Positions 9,738 through 18,086 are shown, numbered from the stretch's first letter. The stretch: DNA of 46,163 bases from Pseudooceanicola marinus (GCF_020177265.1 NZ_JAIVMC010000015.1:1-46163); one strand, 5' to 3'. Translations and numbers: made by a program. Notes: generated by a model not told the origin, from the sequence alone.

Positions 9738-10211
9738 CTAGGCCGGGTCGGGATCGGGTAGGCGCGCGACGTGGCTCTTCACCTGCTTGGTCACCACGTA
9801 GGTGTAATAGCGGGCCAGGCCGATGCCCGATTCCAGCAGCCCGTCCATGAACCGCTGGTAGGCGTCGATATCCTTCACCGCCACCAGCATCAGGTAATCG
9901 AAGCCGCCGCCAAGGGCCCAGCAGGCGGCGATTTCCTCGCGCCCCTCGGCCAGCTTTTCGAAGGCGGCGAAATCGGCGGCCTTGTGACGCTCCAGCTCGA
10001 CCGTGACGAAGACCTCGACCCCGGGCACCAGCATCTTCATGTCGATGTCGGCGTGGTAGCCGCGGATGACACCCGCCTCTTCCAGCCGCCGCAGCCGTTC
10101 CCAGGTGGGGGTGGGCGACAGGTTCACCCGCTGCGCCAGGTCGGATTTGGAGATCCGTCCCTCGCGCGCCAAGACGCGCAGAATGGCGATGTCCCTCTGG
10201 TCGAGTTTCAC
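9738..10211 (-). CDS. Lrp/AsnC-family transcriptional regulator
   Basis: 157 residues. The N-terminal helix-turn-helix is at about 1-60 (LDQRDIAILRVLAREGRISKS, LAQRVNLSPTPTWERLRRLEEAGVI). A C-terminal RAM/AsnC ligand-binding domain follows (VTVELERHKAADFAAFEKL, CWALGGGFDYLMLVAVKD, YQRFMDGLLESGIGLARYYTYVVTKQVK). The start codon is GTG at 10211, with AAGGAG 7 bases before it. It precedes the aldehyde dehydrogenase on the same strand with a 121-base gap, so it is probably its local regulator. The effector is unknown. Confidence 0.9.
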   Translation of the reverse strand: MKLDQRDIAILRVLAREGRISKSDLAQRVNLSPTPTWERLRRLEEAGVIRGYHADIDMKMLVPGVEVFVTVELERHKAADFAAFEKLAEGREEIAACWALGGGFDYLMLVAVKDIDAYQRFMDGLLESGIGLARYYTYVVTKQVKSHVARLPDPDPA

Positions 10212-10295
10212 GCAAGAACTCCTTGGGCGGTGGCGATGGTTGCCTGCACCCTAGGGCTTTCGCGCGGCAGGGTCCACGGGCGCCGCCCGGGGTGC

Positions 10296-10967
10296 TCAGT
10301 CTGCTGTTTCCATCGACTGTTTCGCCGCGGTCTTGGCCTTGTGCAGGTGCTTCTTCGCGGCCTTGCGGGCGGCCTTTTCGTCGCCTGCGGCGATGGCGTC
10401 ATAGATGTCGCGCATCTCCTGCAGGCTGCTTTGCGCCCGGCCGCCCTGGGACATCGACCGTCCCCGGAAGAAGGAGATGCGCGCCACCAGGCCGCGGTGC
10501 ACCTCTTCCAGGATCGGGTTGCCGCAGTTGCCGAGGATGATCGAGTAGAACTCCGCCGCGGTCATGACGCGGGCCAGGCTGTCTTCGCTGTCGGCGGCTT
10601 GTTCAAAGGCATGCAGCGACTTTTCCAGGCGTTTCAGCTCTTCGGGCGGGATCAGGGTGGCGCAACGGCCGGCCGCCTCGACCTCCAGCAGTTCGCGCAC
10701 ATCGTAGATGGCGGTGGCCTCTTCCCAGGACAGCGACGGCACTGAGGGGCCCCGGTTGGGGATGATCTCGATCAGCCGCTCGGCCTCCAGGCTGCGCAGG
10801 GCCTCGCGCAGCGAGGGCCGGCTGACGCCAAGCTGTTCGCAGAGCTGGCTTTCCACCAGGCGGCTGCCGGGCTGGAAGACGCCGGAAAAGATGGCAAGCC
10901 TCAGCTTTTCCACCGTTTCCTGGCGAACGGTCCGCGGTGAAATCCTCAGGTTCAGGTCAGGCGTCAT
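10296..10967 (-). CDS. GntR-family (FCD) regulator, probable repressor of the B6 degradation operon
   Basis: 223 residues from the ATG at 10967; an in-frame ATG at 11015 would add 16 residues and neither has a strong ribosome site, so the start is uncertain. The winged helix spans about residues 10-75 (QETVEKLRLAIFSGVFQPGSRL, LCEQLGVSRPSLREALRSLEAE). The FCD domain follows, with an ENLE-like VRELLEVEAAGR start and a basic Lys/Ala-rich C-terminal tail. It is divergent from the acetamidomethylene-succinate hydrolase gene, the first gene of the B6 cluster, which suggests it senses a pyridine intermediate. A consensus-type GntR site lies between them at 11079. Confidence 0.88.
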   Translation of the reverse strand: MTPDLNLRISPRTVRQETVEKLRLAIFSGVFQPGSRLVESQLCEQLGVSRPSLREALRSLEAERLIEIIPNRGPSVPSLSWEEATAIYDVRELLEVEAAGRCATLIPPEELKRLEKSLHAFEQAADSEDSLARVMTAAEFYSIILGNCGNPILEEVHRGLVARISFFRGRSMSQGGRAQSSLQEMRDIYDAIAAGDEKAARKAAKKHLHKAKTAAKQSMETAD

Positions 10968-11078
10968 CAAATACTCTCTCAGGCTGCGCGCGTTTCCGAC
11001 GAGATGGTCCCTCATACACGAAGTGAAGCGATGAGGATATAGGCGGGCAGTATATGGTATTATTAAAAGATTGGAAGA

Positions 11079-11089
11079 TGGTCTGACAA
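11079..11089. promoter_or_regulatory. Candidate FadR-subfamily GntR operator
   Basis: TGGTCTGACAA fits the TnGTnnnACnA pattern described for FadR-subfamily regulators. It lies in the divergent region between the GntR gene and the first B6-degradation gene, 66 bases before the latter. Binding is inferred. Confidence 0.45.
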
Positions 11090-11154
11090 TCTGGTTGACA
11101 GGAACGTGGCCCGCGTGCTCGGTTCAGGGCAACAAGACACGTACAGGGATGACT

Positions 11155-11988
11155 ATGATGACCGAGCATCAAGGCGCTGGCCGGTTCGAGCCGTATCGGG
11201 TGGATACGGGTCGCATCACGCTCAATCTGCGCAAGGCGGGCCAGGGGCCGCTGATGCTGTTCTTCCACGGGATCACCGCGAATTCCGCCGTCTTCGCGCC
11301 GCTGATGCAGGCCTTCGCTGACCGGTTCACGACCATCGCCGTCGATCAGCGCGGCCACGGCCTCAGCGACAAGCCCGACACGGGCTATGACGCCGACGAC
11401 TATGCCGAGGATATCGCGGCGCTGATCCGCACGCTGGATCAGGGGCCCGCGATCCTGGTCGGTCATTCGCTGGGGTCTCGCAACTCGGTCACCGCGGCGG
11501 CGCGGTATCCCGACCTTGTCCGCTCGGTCGCCGCCGTCGATTTCACGCCCTTCATCGAGACGGAGGTCTTCGACAGCCTGGAGGCGCGGGTGAACGCGGG
11601 CGACCAGGCGTTCACGGATCTGGCCGCCGTCGAGGATTACCTGGCCAACCGCTACCCCAACATTCCCGCGACGGCGATAAAGATCCGGGCGGAAAGCGGC
11701 TACCACGCCACCGACGACGGGCTGCGCCCGCGCGCCTCCGCCAGTGCCATGGCGCAGACGGCGGCGGGTCTGCGCGCCGACCTGGCGCCCGCCTATCGCC
11801 AGGTGACGCGGCCGGTGATGGTGGTGCGCGGCGCGGACAGCAAGCTGGTTTCGGAGGCGGCGCTGGAGAAGACCCATGCGCTGCGCCCCGACATGCCGAT
11901 CGCGGTGATCCCCGGTGCCGACCACTACGTGAACGAGACCAATCCCGAGGTCACGATCAAGGCGATCCGGAATTTCGTCGACGCCTGA
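11155..11988 (+). CDS. 2-(acetamidomethylene)succinate hydrolase (vitamin B6 degradation), alpha/beta-hydrolase fold
   Basis: 277-residue enzyme for the last B6-catabolic step: (E)-2-(acetamidomethylene)succinate to succinate semialdehyde, acetate, ammonia and CO2. I recognise close similarity to the M. loti enzyme mlr6787 from memory, for example GPLMLFFHGIT and RFTTIAVDQRGHGLSDKP. The nucleophile is Ser105 in GHSLG (103-107), the catalytic His is 257 in GADHYVNE, and the oxyanion region is FFHGIT. Three nearby ATGs exist; 11155 has AGGG 6 bases upstream, and 11149 or 11158 are possible. It is the first gene of a plus-strand operon and lies 48 bases before the oxygenase that makes its substrate. 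Confidence 0.92.
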   Translation: MMTEHQGAGRFEPYRVDTGRITLNLRKAGQGPLMLFFHGITANSAVFAPLMQAFADRFTTIAVDQRGHGLSDKPDTGYDADDYAEDIAALIRTLDQGPAILVGHSLGSRNSVTAAARYPDLVRSVAAVDFTPFIETEVFDSLEARVNAGDQAFTDLAAVEDYLANRYPNIPATAIKIRAESGYHATDDGLRPRASASAMAQTAAGLRADLAPAYRQVTRPVMVVRGADSKLVSEAALEKTHALRPDMPIAVIPGADHYVNETNPEVTIKAIRNFVDA

Positions 11989-12036
11989 TCCAGGGCGCCT
12001 CGCGTGATCCAAACTCCTCCCAACAGGAATAGAAGA

Positions 12037-13176
12037 ATGGCAAATATCAACAACACGAACGGTAAGACCCGGGTGGCCCACGTGGCCGGCGGTGGCTTTG
12101 CGGGGCTGACGGCCGCGATCGCGCTGCGCCAGAACGGCTGGGACGTCACGCTCTACGAGAAGGGCGAGGAACTGCGCGCCTTCGGCGCCGGGATCTACCT
12201 GTGGTACAACGGGCTGCGCGTGCTGGAAGGGATCGACGCCCTGGAGGACGTGCTGCAGGGCTCGCATACGCCGCCGGCCTATGAAACCTGGATGCACAAC
12301 AAGTCGGTCTCGAAGGAGACCTTCAACGGTCTGCCCTGGCGGGTGATGACGCGGGCGCATCTGCACAACGCGCTGGTCAAGCGGGCCGAGGCCGTGGGCG
12401 TCACCCTGCGCACCAATGCCGAGGTCGTGGGCGCGACCGCCGATGGCCAGCTGAAGCTGGCTTCGGGCGAGGTCCTGGAAGGCGACCTGATCGTCGGCGC
12501 CGATGGCGTCGGATCCAAGGTGCGGGATTCGCTGGAGTTCGAACAGGAACGCTGGGGCGCCACCGACGGGATCATCCGCCTGATCGTGCCGCGTCACAAG
12601 GACAAGCTGGGCCATGGCGAATGGGACAACACCATCGACATGTGGAACCACTGGCCGCGCGTGCAGCGGATCCTCTACTCCCCCTGCAACGACGAAGAGC
12701 TGTACCTGGGCCTGATGGCGCCCTCGGCGGATCCCAAGGGGTCGGCGGTGCCGCTGAACTACGACGTCTGGGTCGAGATGTTCCCCTTCCTCGAACCCTG
12801 CCTGGCTGACGCGGCCAAGATCCAGGATGCGCGTTACGACACCTACCAGACGACCAAGCTGGACAGCTGGACGCGCGGCAAAGTGGCCCTGGTGGGCGAC
12901 GCGGCGCATGCCATGTGCCCGGCTCTGGCCCAGGGCGCGGGCTGCGGCATGGTCAACGCCTATACCCTGGCGCAGGACGTCTCGGCCGCCGGCTCGGTCG
13001 AAGACGCGCTGCCCGAATGGGAGAAACGCATCCGCCCGATCACCGATCGCACGCAGAAGATGTCGGGCGACTTCGCGGCCAGCCGCGGCATGTCCTACGG
13101 CAACCAGTTCACCGAAACCGTGCTGGAAGCCCACCGGTTCGACCCGATCCGCGGCATCTATTCGTGGCCGCAGTGA
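12037..13176 (+). CDS. 2-methyl-3-hydroxypyridine-5-carboxylate oxygenase (MHPCO), FAD monooxygenase
   Basis: 379-residue class A flavoprotein monooxygenase that hydroxylates and ring-opens 2-methyl-3-hydroxypyridine-5-carboxylate with NAD(P)H and O2, giving acetamidomethylene-succinate. Motifs: FAD-binding AGGGFAGLTAAIAL near the N-terminus, DG motif in LIVGADGVGSKVRDS and second FAD motif VALVGDAAHAM. The active-site residues reported for the M. loti enzyme (mlr6788), Tyr82, Arg211 and Tyr223, fall at exactly those numbers here (AYETW, QRILYS, ELYLG), and the length is the same. The ATG at 12037 has AGGAAT upstream; an in-frame start at 12004 would only add 11 residues. This is the strongest single identification in the window. 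Confidence 0.95.
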   Translation: MANINNTNGKTRVAHVAGGGFAGLTAAIALRQNGWDVTLYEKGEELRAFGAGIYLWYNGLRVLEGIDALEDVLQGSHTPPAYETWMHNKSVSKETFNGLPWRVMTRAHLHNALVKRAEAVGVTLRTNAEVVGATADGQLKLASGEVLEGDLIVGADGVGSKVRDSLEFEQERWGATDGIIRLIVPRHKDKLGHGEWDNTIDMWNHWPRVQRILYSPCNDEELYLGLMAPSADPKGSAVPLNYDVWVEMFPFLEPCLADAAKIQDARYDTYQTTKLDSWTRGKVALVGDAAHAMCPALAQGAGCGMVNAYTLAQDVSAAGSVEDALPEWEKRIRPITDRTQKMSGDFAASRGMSYGNQFTETVLEAHRFDPIRGIYSWPQ

Positions 13177-13240
13177 CACCCGCCGGCGGCGGCAGCGGAC
13201 CTGCGTCCGCCGCCCTGCCGGACACTTTCAGGAGAAACAG

Positions 13241-13831
13241 ATGAACTATTCGAACCAGGTCGAGAAAGACTACGAGGTCCGCGGCTGGTACGGCGCCATG
13301 CAGGAGGTCCGCCACGATGGCGGCTCCGCGACCGAGCCCCTGATCAAGGCGGCCGCCGGCGTCATCATCCGCAACCCCTTCGCGGGCAAGTTCGTGGACG
13401 ACCTGTCGCCGCTGACCACCCCGAGCGCCGCCATCGGTCATGCCCTGGGCGCGCGCGTCGTCTCCATGCTGGGCGGTCGCCCGGTGCAGAGCTACGGCAA
13501 GGGCGGCATCGCGGGCATCGCGGGCGAGCAGGAACACGTCGTGGCCTGCGTCACCACCACCTTCGGCGATCCCCTGCGCGAGGAAGTGGGCGGCGGCGCG
13601 GCCTGGATCTCCTCGGCCAGCAAGGTCGCCTCGGCGGGCACCGCCCTCGATATCCCGCTGGCCCACAAGGACGAGCTCTACGTGCGTTCGCACTACGACG
13701 CCTTCACCTTCTGCGTGCCCGACGGCCCGCGCCCGGACGAGATCCTGATCTGCGTTGCCGTGGCCACCGGCGGCCGCATCCACCAGCGCGTCGGCGGCCC
13801 TTCCCTGGCCGACCTGCAGCTTTCGGCCTGA
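13241..13831 (+). CDS. AA_synth (DUF1185)-family protein within the B6 degradation operon
   Basis: 196 residues, start after CAGGAGAAAC. It matches the small 'amino acid synthesis' family (PF06684), whose biochemical role is not established. Visible features: glycine-rich AIGHALGARVVSMLGG and SYGKGGIAGIAGEQEH segments, and an internal repeat-like VGGGAAWISSASKVASAG. No signal peptide or membrane segment is present. It lies between MHPCO and the PEBP-family gene, the same place as mlr6789 in M. loti as I recall the locus. Conservation in the operon argues for a role in the pathway, perhaps spontaneous-intermediate handling or amide hydrolysis, but that is a guess. Confidence 0.8.
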   Translation: MNYSNQVEKDYEVRGWYGAMQEVRHDGGSATEPLIKAAAGVIIRNPFAGKFVDDLSPLTTPSAAIGHALGARVVSMLGGRPVQSYGKGGIAGIAGEQEHVVACVTTTFGDPLREEVGGGAAWISSASKVASAGTALDIPLAHKDELYVRSHYDAFTFCVPDGPRPDEILICVAVATGGRIHQRVGGPSLADLQLSA

Positions 13832-13867
13832 CCTGGCCCGCGACCCCAAAGACGACAAGGACACATC

Positions 13868-14323
13868 ATGCCTTTGAACATCAAGGATCTGAAGATCACC
13901 TCGCAGGATTTCGCGCCGCTGGACCGGCTGCGTGACGAACACGCCGGCGACAAGGGCAACGTGCTGCCCAGGCTGACCGTCAGCGGCGTGCCCGAGGGCA
14001 CGGTCGAGCTGGCCGTGATCTGTCACGACCCCGACGCCCCCCTGGCCCAGGGCTTCACCCACTGGACGGTCTACGGGATCGAGCCGACCGCGACGGACCT
14101 GTCCAACGCGCAGGAAGAATACCGGGTGGGCCCGAACGGCGCCGGCGACATGCAGTACTACGGCCCGCAGCCGCCCGCGGGGCACGGCGATCACCACTAC
14201 TACTTCTGGGTCTACGCGCTGGACACCGCCGTCGAAGGCACCCCCACGCGCGAGCAGTTCCTGGACACCTACGCCGGCAACATCATCGAGCAGAACCGCA
14301 TCGTCGGCCTCTACTCGAACTGA
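13868..14323 (+). CDS. YbhB/YbcL-type PEBP-family protein within the B6 degradation operon
   Basis: 151 residues with the phosphatidylethanolamine-binding-protein core: [12 protein letters not shown], the FTHWTVYGI strand, and the ligand-pocket signature [22 protein letters not shown]. There is no signal peptide, so it is cytoplasmic. The anion-binding pocket made by the DPDAP and GP.PP.G.H elements is intact. It follows the AA_synth gene by 36 bases and precedes a strong hairpin and the decarboxylase gene. Bacterial PEBP proteins have no settled function; here it could bind an anionic pyridine intermediate, which is inference from context only. Confidence 0.85.
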   Translation: MPLNIKDLKITSQDFAPLDRLRDEHAGDKGNVLPRLTVSGVPEGTVELAVICHDPDAPLAQGFTHWTVYGIEPTATDLSNAQEEYRVGPNGAGDMQYYGPQPPAGHGDHHYYFWVYALDTAVEGTPTREQFLDTYAGNIIEQNRIVGLYSN

Positions 14324-14335
14324 CCCACCTTTCGG

Positions 14336-14365
14336 CCCCGGCGCCCCACCCGAGGGGCGCCGGGG
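14336..14365. terminator. Strong intra-operon hairpin (attenuator or RNA-processing stem)
   Basis: CCCCGGCGCCCC and GGGGCGCCGGGG form a perfect 12-bp GC-only stem with a 6-base loop (ACCCGA), 13 bases after the PEBP stop and 22 before the decarboxylase start. No clear T-run follows, so partial termination or mRNA stabilisation of the upstream four genes is more likely than full termination. Confidence 0.6.
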
Positions 14366-14387
14366 TCCTTCCGACGGGAGCAAGACC

Positions 14388-15116
14388 TTGACCGACCAAG
14401 AAACGAAATCCGCACGCGAGATCGCGATCGAGGAGCTGGTGATCGGCACCAAGATCCTGGTGAACGAGGGCATCATGGATGTCTTCGGCCACATCAGCGT
14501 CCGCGACCCCGACAACCCCGAGCAGTTCCTGCTGGGCCAGAAGCTGGCGCCCAACTGGATCACCACCGAGGACATCCAGACCCTGACCCTGGATGGCGAG
14601 ACGACGGACAACCGTCCCTCCTACCTCGAACGCTACATCCACAGCGAGATCTACAAGGCGCGCCCGGACGTGATGTGCGTGCTGCACACCCACTCGCCCG
14701 AGGTGCTGCCCTACTGCTTCATCGACACGCCGCTGCGCCCGGTGACCCATATGGGTGCCTTCCTGGGCGAGGCCGTGCCGGTCTACGAGATCCGCGAGAA
14801 GCAGGGCGATGACACCGACCTCTTCGGCGGCAGCCCCGAGGTCTGCGCCGAGATCGCCGAGGCCCTGGGCGACTTCCCGGCCGTCATCATGGCGCGCCAC
14901 GGCGTCGTCAACGTCGGCAACTCGATCCGCGAGACGGTCTTCCGCGCCTTCTACATGGAGCAGGAAGCCAAGGCACATTCGATCGGCATGCAGATCGGCA
15001 ACATCAAGTACCTGACCCCGGGCGAAATCGAATCCGCCGGCAACCTGGTCGGGGCGCAGATCAACCGCGGCTGGGATCACTGGAGCCAGCGCCTGAAGGA
15101 AGCGGGCCTGCTCTGA
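14388..15116 (+). CDS. 3-hydroxy-2-methylpyridine-4,5-dicarboxylate 4-decarboxylase (class II aldolase family)
   Basis: 242-residue metal-dependent decarboxylase that removes the 4-carboxylate of 3-hydroxy-2-methylpyridine-4,5-dicarboxylate to give the MHPCO substrate. It has the class II aldolase/adducin fold. The metal-binding His pair is HTH at 100-102 ([10 protein letters not shown]), with a later His in [10 protein letters not shown], and FGHISVRD near the N-terminus. The start codon is TTG with GGGAG upstream; no ATG lies near the N-terminal end of the conserved region. It matches the M. loti decarboxylase (mlr6791) in family, size and place between the PEBP-family and GMC genes. Specific function rests mainly on this context plus family. 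Confidence 0.9.
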   Translation: MTDQETKSAREIAIEELVIGTKILVNEGIMDVFGHISVRDPDNPEQFLLGQKLAPNWITTEDIQTLTLDGETTDNRPSYLERYIHSEIYKARPDVMCVLHTHSPEVLPYCFIDTPLRPVTHMGAFLGEAVPVYEIREKQGDDTDLFGGSPEVCAEIAEALGDFPAVIMARHGVVNVGNSIRETVFRAFYMEQEAKAHSIGMQIGNIKYLTPGEIESAGNLVGAQINRGWDHWSQRLKEAGLL

Positions 15117-15234
15117 GCTCGCCCTCATCCGGTCCCATCCCCGGACCCTTGGGCCGGGGGGCGAAACGCGCCTCCCGTCCCGGCACGAATTTCCCGGTCC
15201 CTGAACGCGCGCGCCGGGCGCAAGGAAGATCGCC

Positions 15235-16878
15235 ATGTCCCAAACGGAAACCTATGACTACGTCATCGTCGGTGCAGGCAGCGCCGGATGCGTGCTGGCC
15301 AACCGGCTGAGCGCGGACCCCGATGTGTCGGTGCTGCTGCTGGAGGCCGGCGGCTGGGATCGCGACCCGATGATCCATGTCCCCCTGGGCTGGGGCAAGA
15401 TCCTGACCGAGCGCCGCCATGACTGGATGTATTTCTGCGAACCCGAAGAGAACGTCGGCGGCCGCAGCGTGGAATGCGCGCGCGGCAAGGTGATCGGCGG
15501 GTCGTCCTCGACCAACGCCATGGCCTATGTGCGCGGCAACAGGGGCGACTATGACCGCTGGGCAGCCAGCGGGCTGACCGACTGGTCCTATGAAAAGGTG
15601 CTGCCCTACTTCAAGCGGCAGGAAAGCTGGGAAGGGGGCGAGGATGCCTTCCGCGGCGGCGACGGCCCCGTCAGCACCCAGCGGTGCCGCTACGAGGACG
15701 ACCTGATCGAGGCCTTCGCCGAGGCCAGCGTCGAGGGCGGCTATCCCCAGACCGAGGATTACAACGGCGAGACCCAGGAAGGGTTCAGCCGGTTGCAGAT
15801 GACCATCTCCAACGGCCGCCGCGCCTCTGCCGCCAATGCCTACCTGCGCCCGGCGCTGAAACGGTCCAACCTGACGGTGCTGACCGGCGCCCTGGCGCGC
15901 CGCATCGTGCTGAAGGAGGGGCGTGCCACCGGCCTCGTCTTCGACCACAAGGGGCAGGAACGCCAGGTCTATGCGCGCCGCGAGGTGCTGCTGTCGGGTG
16001 GCGTCATCAACACGCCGCAGCTGATGATGCTGTCGGGCATCGGCGCGGGCGACGAGTTGCAGGCGCAGGGGATCGAGACCCTGGTGGAACTGCCCGAGGT
16101 GGGCAAGAACCTGCAGGACCACGTCTCGGTCATCCTGATGTACCGCCGCAAGACGCCCGGCCCCTTCCTGCACAAGATGCGCGCCGACCGGATCGGGCTG
16201 GACATGGTGCGCACCTATTTCACCGGCAAGGGCTTTGCCGGGGATGTGCCGGGCGGTGTCGTGGCCTTCCTGAAAAGCGACGAGAGCCGCCCGCTGCCCG
16301 ACGTGCAGCTTCTGTTCACCGCCGCCCCCCTGGCGGCCTGGCCCTGGATGAAGCCCTTCAAGCAGCCCTTCGCGGACGGCTTCGCCACCCGCATCGTCGC
16401 GGTGCAGCCCGAAAGCCGTGGCAGCGTCAGCCTGGCCTCCGCCGATCCCGCGGCCGCGCCGCGCATCCACCAGAATTTCCTCGCCTCGCCAAAGGACTGG
16501 CAGTCGCTGCGCGCGGGGGTCCGCGTGGCCCGCGACCTGGCCGCCCAGCCCGCGATGCAGCCCTATATCGACGCCGAGTTCCTGCCCGGGCCCGACTGCC
16601 AGAGCGATGAGCAGATCGACGAGCATATCCGCAACACCTCGATCACCGTACACCACCCCGCCGGCACTTGCCGCATGGGCGCCGATGCGGGGTCGGTCGT
16701 GGACCCGGAACTGCGGGTGCGCGGTGTGGCGGGGCTGCGGGTGGTCGATGCCTCGGTCATGCCCGACCTGGTCTGCGGCAACATCAACTCCGCCGTGCTG
16801 ATGATCGCCGAGAAGGCTGCCGACATGATCCGGGCCGACGCCCGGCAGACCGCCCCCGCGATGGAGGCCGCAAGCTAG
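15235..16878 (+). CDS. GMC-family FAD oxidoreductase, probable 4-pyridoxic acid dehydrogenase
   Basis: 547 residues. GMC hallmarks: dinucleotide motif [14 protein letters not shown] at the N-terminus, PROSITE-type [32 protein letters not shown], and the C-terminal catalytic segment [11 protein letters not shown] with [12 protein letters not shown]. The start has AAGGAAG upstream. In M. loti both pyridoxine 4-oxidase (mlr6785) and 4-pyridoxic acid dehydrogenase (mlr6792) are GMC enzymes as I recall. The position here, between the decarboxylase and the 3-hydroxyacyl-CoA-dehydrogenase-like gene, is that of mlr6792, so oxidation of 4-pyridoxate to the 5-formyl compound is preferred. No membrane anchor is obvious. 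The alternative, pyridoxine oxidase, cannot be excluded by reading. Confidence 0.8.
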   Translation: MSQTETYDYVIVGAGSAGCVLANRLSADPDVSVLLLEAGGWDRDPMIHVPLGWGKILTERRHDWMYFCEPEENVGGRSVECARGKVIGGSSSTNAMAYVRGNRGDYDRWAASGLTDWSYEKVLPYFKRQESWEGGEDAFRGGDGPVSTQRCRYEDDLIEAFAEASVEGGYPQTEDYNGETQEGFSRLQMTISNGRRASAANAYLRPALKRSNLTVLTGALARRIVLKEGRATGLVFDHKGQERQVYARREVLLSGGVINTPQLMMLSGIGAGDELQAQGIETLVELPEVGKNLQDHVSVILMYRRKTPGPFLHKMRADRIGLDMVRTYFTGKGFAGDVPGGVVAFLKSDESRPLPDVQLLFTAAPLAAWPWMKPFKQPFADGFATRIVAVQPESRGSVSLASADPAAAPRIHQNFLASPKDWQSLRAGVRVARDLAAQPAMQPYIDAEFLPGPDCQSDEQIDEHIRNTSITVHHPAGTCRMGADAGSVVDPELRVRGVAGLRVVDASVMPDLVCGNINSAVLMIAEKAADMIRADARQTAPAMEAAS

Positions 16879-16947
16879 AGACCGAAACCGCGCCCCGACA
16901 GAGCCGCAAAAGGCCGCAGGGGCATTCCACCAACAGGGAAACGACCG

Positions 16948-17163
16948 ATGACCGCGAAGGATTTCGCACCTCATGACCCGACAGCGCGCGCCCCTCTGGG
17001 CGCCGCGCCGGTCTGCCCTTTCCCTGTGATGACCCATGACGACGCTGCGCCGGCCCCGGTTTGCCCCACGGCCCGCGCAGGCGTCCCACCTCTTGCCCGG
17101 CGCGCGGCGGCCGTACGGATCGCGCCGCCCCGGGGGACCCCTAGCAAGGAATTGGACACATGA
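16948..17163 (+). CDS. Possible small protein, 71 residues, translationally coupled to the next gene
   Basis: This ORF fills most of the 281-base gap between the GMC gene and the dehydrogenase. It starts at an ATG with AGGGAAA 6 bases upstream and its stop overlaps the next start as ATGA. The predicted product is rich in Ala, Pro and Arg, with a few Cys and no recognisable domain, signal peptide or membrane helix. In such GC-rich DNA a chance open frame of this length is common, so the coupling and ribosome site are the only support. It may be a leader that sets translation of the downstream dehydrogenase. Confidence 0.35.
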   Translation: MTAKDFAPHDPTARAPLGAAPVCPFPVMTHDDAAPAPVCPTARAGVPPLARRAAAVRIAPPRGTPSKELDT

Positions 17164-18086
17164 AGAAAGTAGCACTGATCGGTCTGGGAACGATGGGACC
17201 CGGCATGGCCGCCCGGCTGGTGCGCGGCGGGGTCGACGTGACCGCCTACGACATCTCCGCCGAGGCGCTGGCCCGGGCCGACGAGATGCAGGACACGGCC
17301 AACGGGGTGCTGGATGCCCTGGGCATCCCCGCGCCCGACACAGGCGCCGGCGCCCTGACCCTGACCGACGACCTGGCCCGCGCCGTCGAAGGCGCCGACC
17401 TGGTGATCGAGAACGTGCCCGAAAACCTGGAGATCAAGGCGGGCGTCTATCGCCAGATCGACGCCCTGGTGGGCCCTGACGTGATCGTCGCCTCCGACAC
17501 CTCGGGCCTGCCGATCACCTCTCTTCAGGCGCATCTGTCGAACCCGGCGCGCATGGTCGGCATACATTGGTCGAACCCGCCGCACATCATCCCGATGATC
17601 GAGGTCATCGCCGGCGACCAGACCGCGCCGGAGACGGTGCAGACCATCCGCGACTTCATCCGCAGCCTGAACCTGCTGCCGGTGGTGGTGAAGAAGGACG
17701 TGCCCGGCTTCGTGGAAAACCGCGTCCTCTATGCCCTGCTGCGCGAGGTGATCGACCTGGTGGAACAGGGCGTCGTCGACCCCGAGGACATCGACACCTG
17801 CGTCTCCTGGGGGATCGGCTACAAGCTGGCGGTGATCGGGCCGATGGCGCTGCTGGATATGGCCGGGCTCGACATCTACAACTCCGTTTCCACCTTCCTC
17901 AACAAGGAGCTGTCGGACCGCAAGGACGTGCCCGAGATGGTGCGCGCCAAGATCGAGGCGGGCACCCTGGGCATCAAGTCCGGCAGCGGCATCTACGACT
18001 ACCCGCCGGAAAAGCTGGCCGGGCTGCAGCGCGATCGCGCCGAGAAGCTGGTGGCGGTACGCCGCATCATCGAGGGGCGCGGGTGA
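17160..18086 (+). CDS. 5-formyl-3-hydroxy-2-methylpyridine-4-carboxylate 5-dehydrogenase
   Basis: 308-residue NAD-dependent enzyme of the 3-hydroxyacyl-CoA dehydrogenase fold that oxidises the 5-formyl group to give 3-hydroxy-2-methylpyridine-4,5-dicarboxylate. The N-terminal Rossmann motif is IGLGTMGPGMAARL and the acidic end of strand 2 follows (AYDIS). The catalytic His is 136 in MVGIHWSNPPH, matching His137 of the M. loti protein (mlr6793), which has one extra N-terminal residue. The C-terminal helical domain shows PGFVENRVLYALLREVIDLVE and TCVSWGIGYKLAVIGPMALLDMAG. The segment HWSNPPHIIPMIEVIAG separates it from true hydroxyacyl-CoA dehydrogenases. The stop overlaps the TRAP small-permease start by one base. 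Confidence 0.92.
   Translation: MKKVALIGLGTMGPGMAARLVRGGVDVTAYDISAEALARADEMQDTANGVLDALGIPAPDTGAGALTLTDDLARAVEGADLVIENVPENLEIKAGVYRQIDALVGPDVIVASDTSGLPITSLQAHLSNPARMVGIHWSNPPHIIPMIEVIAGDQTAPETVQTIRDFIRSLNLLPVVVKKDVPGFVENRVLYALLREVIDLVEQGVVDPEDIDTCVSWGIGYKLAVIGPMALLDMAGLDIYNSVSTFLNKELSDRKDVPEMVRAKIEAGTLGIKSGSGIYDYPPEKLAGLQRDRAEKLVAVRRIIEGRG

Noticed and set aside
10957..13179. 740-codon open frame on the minus strand
   Set aside because: Antisense to the hydrolase and MHPCO genes, which are among the best-identified in the window.
15235..16878. GMC oxidoreductase as pyridoxine 4-oxidase
   Set aside because: Both B6 enzymes belong to this family, but the position between the decarboxylase and the formyl dehydrogenase matches 4-pyridoxic acid dehydrogenase, and the other upper-pathway genes are absent. 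Kept only as an alternative.
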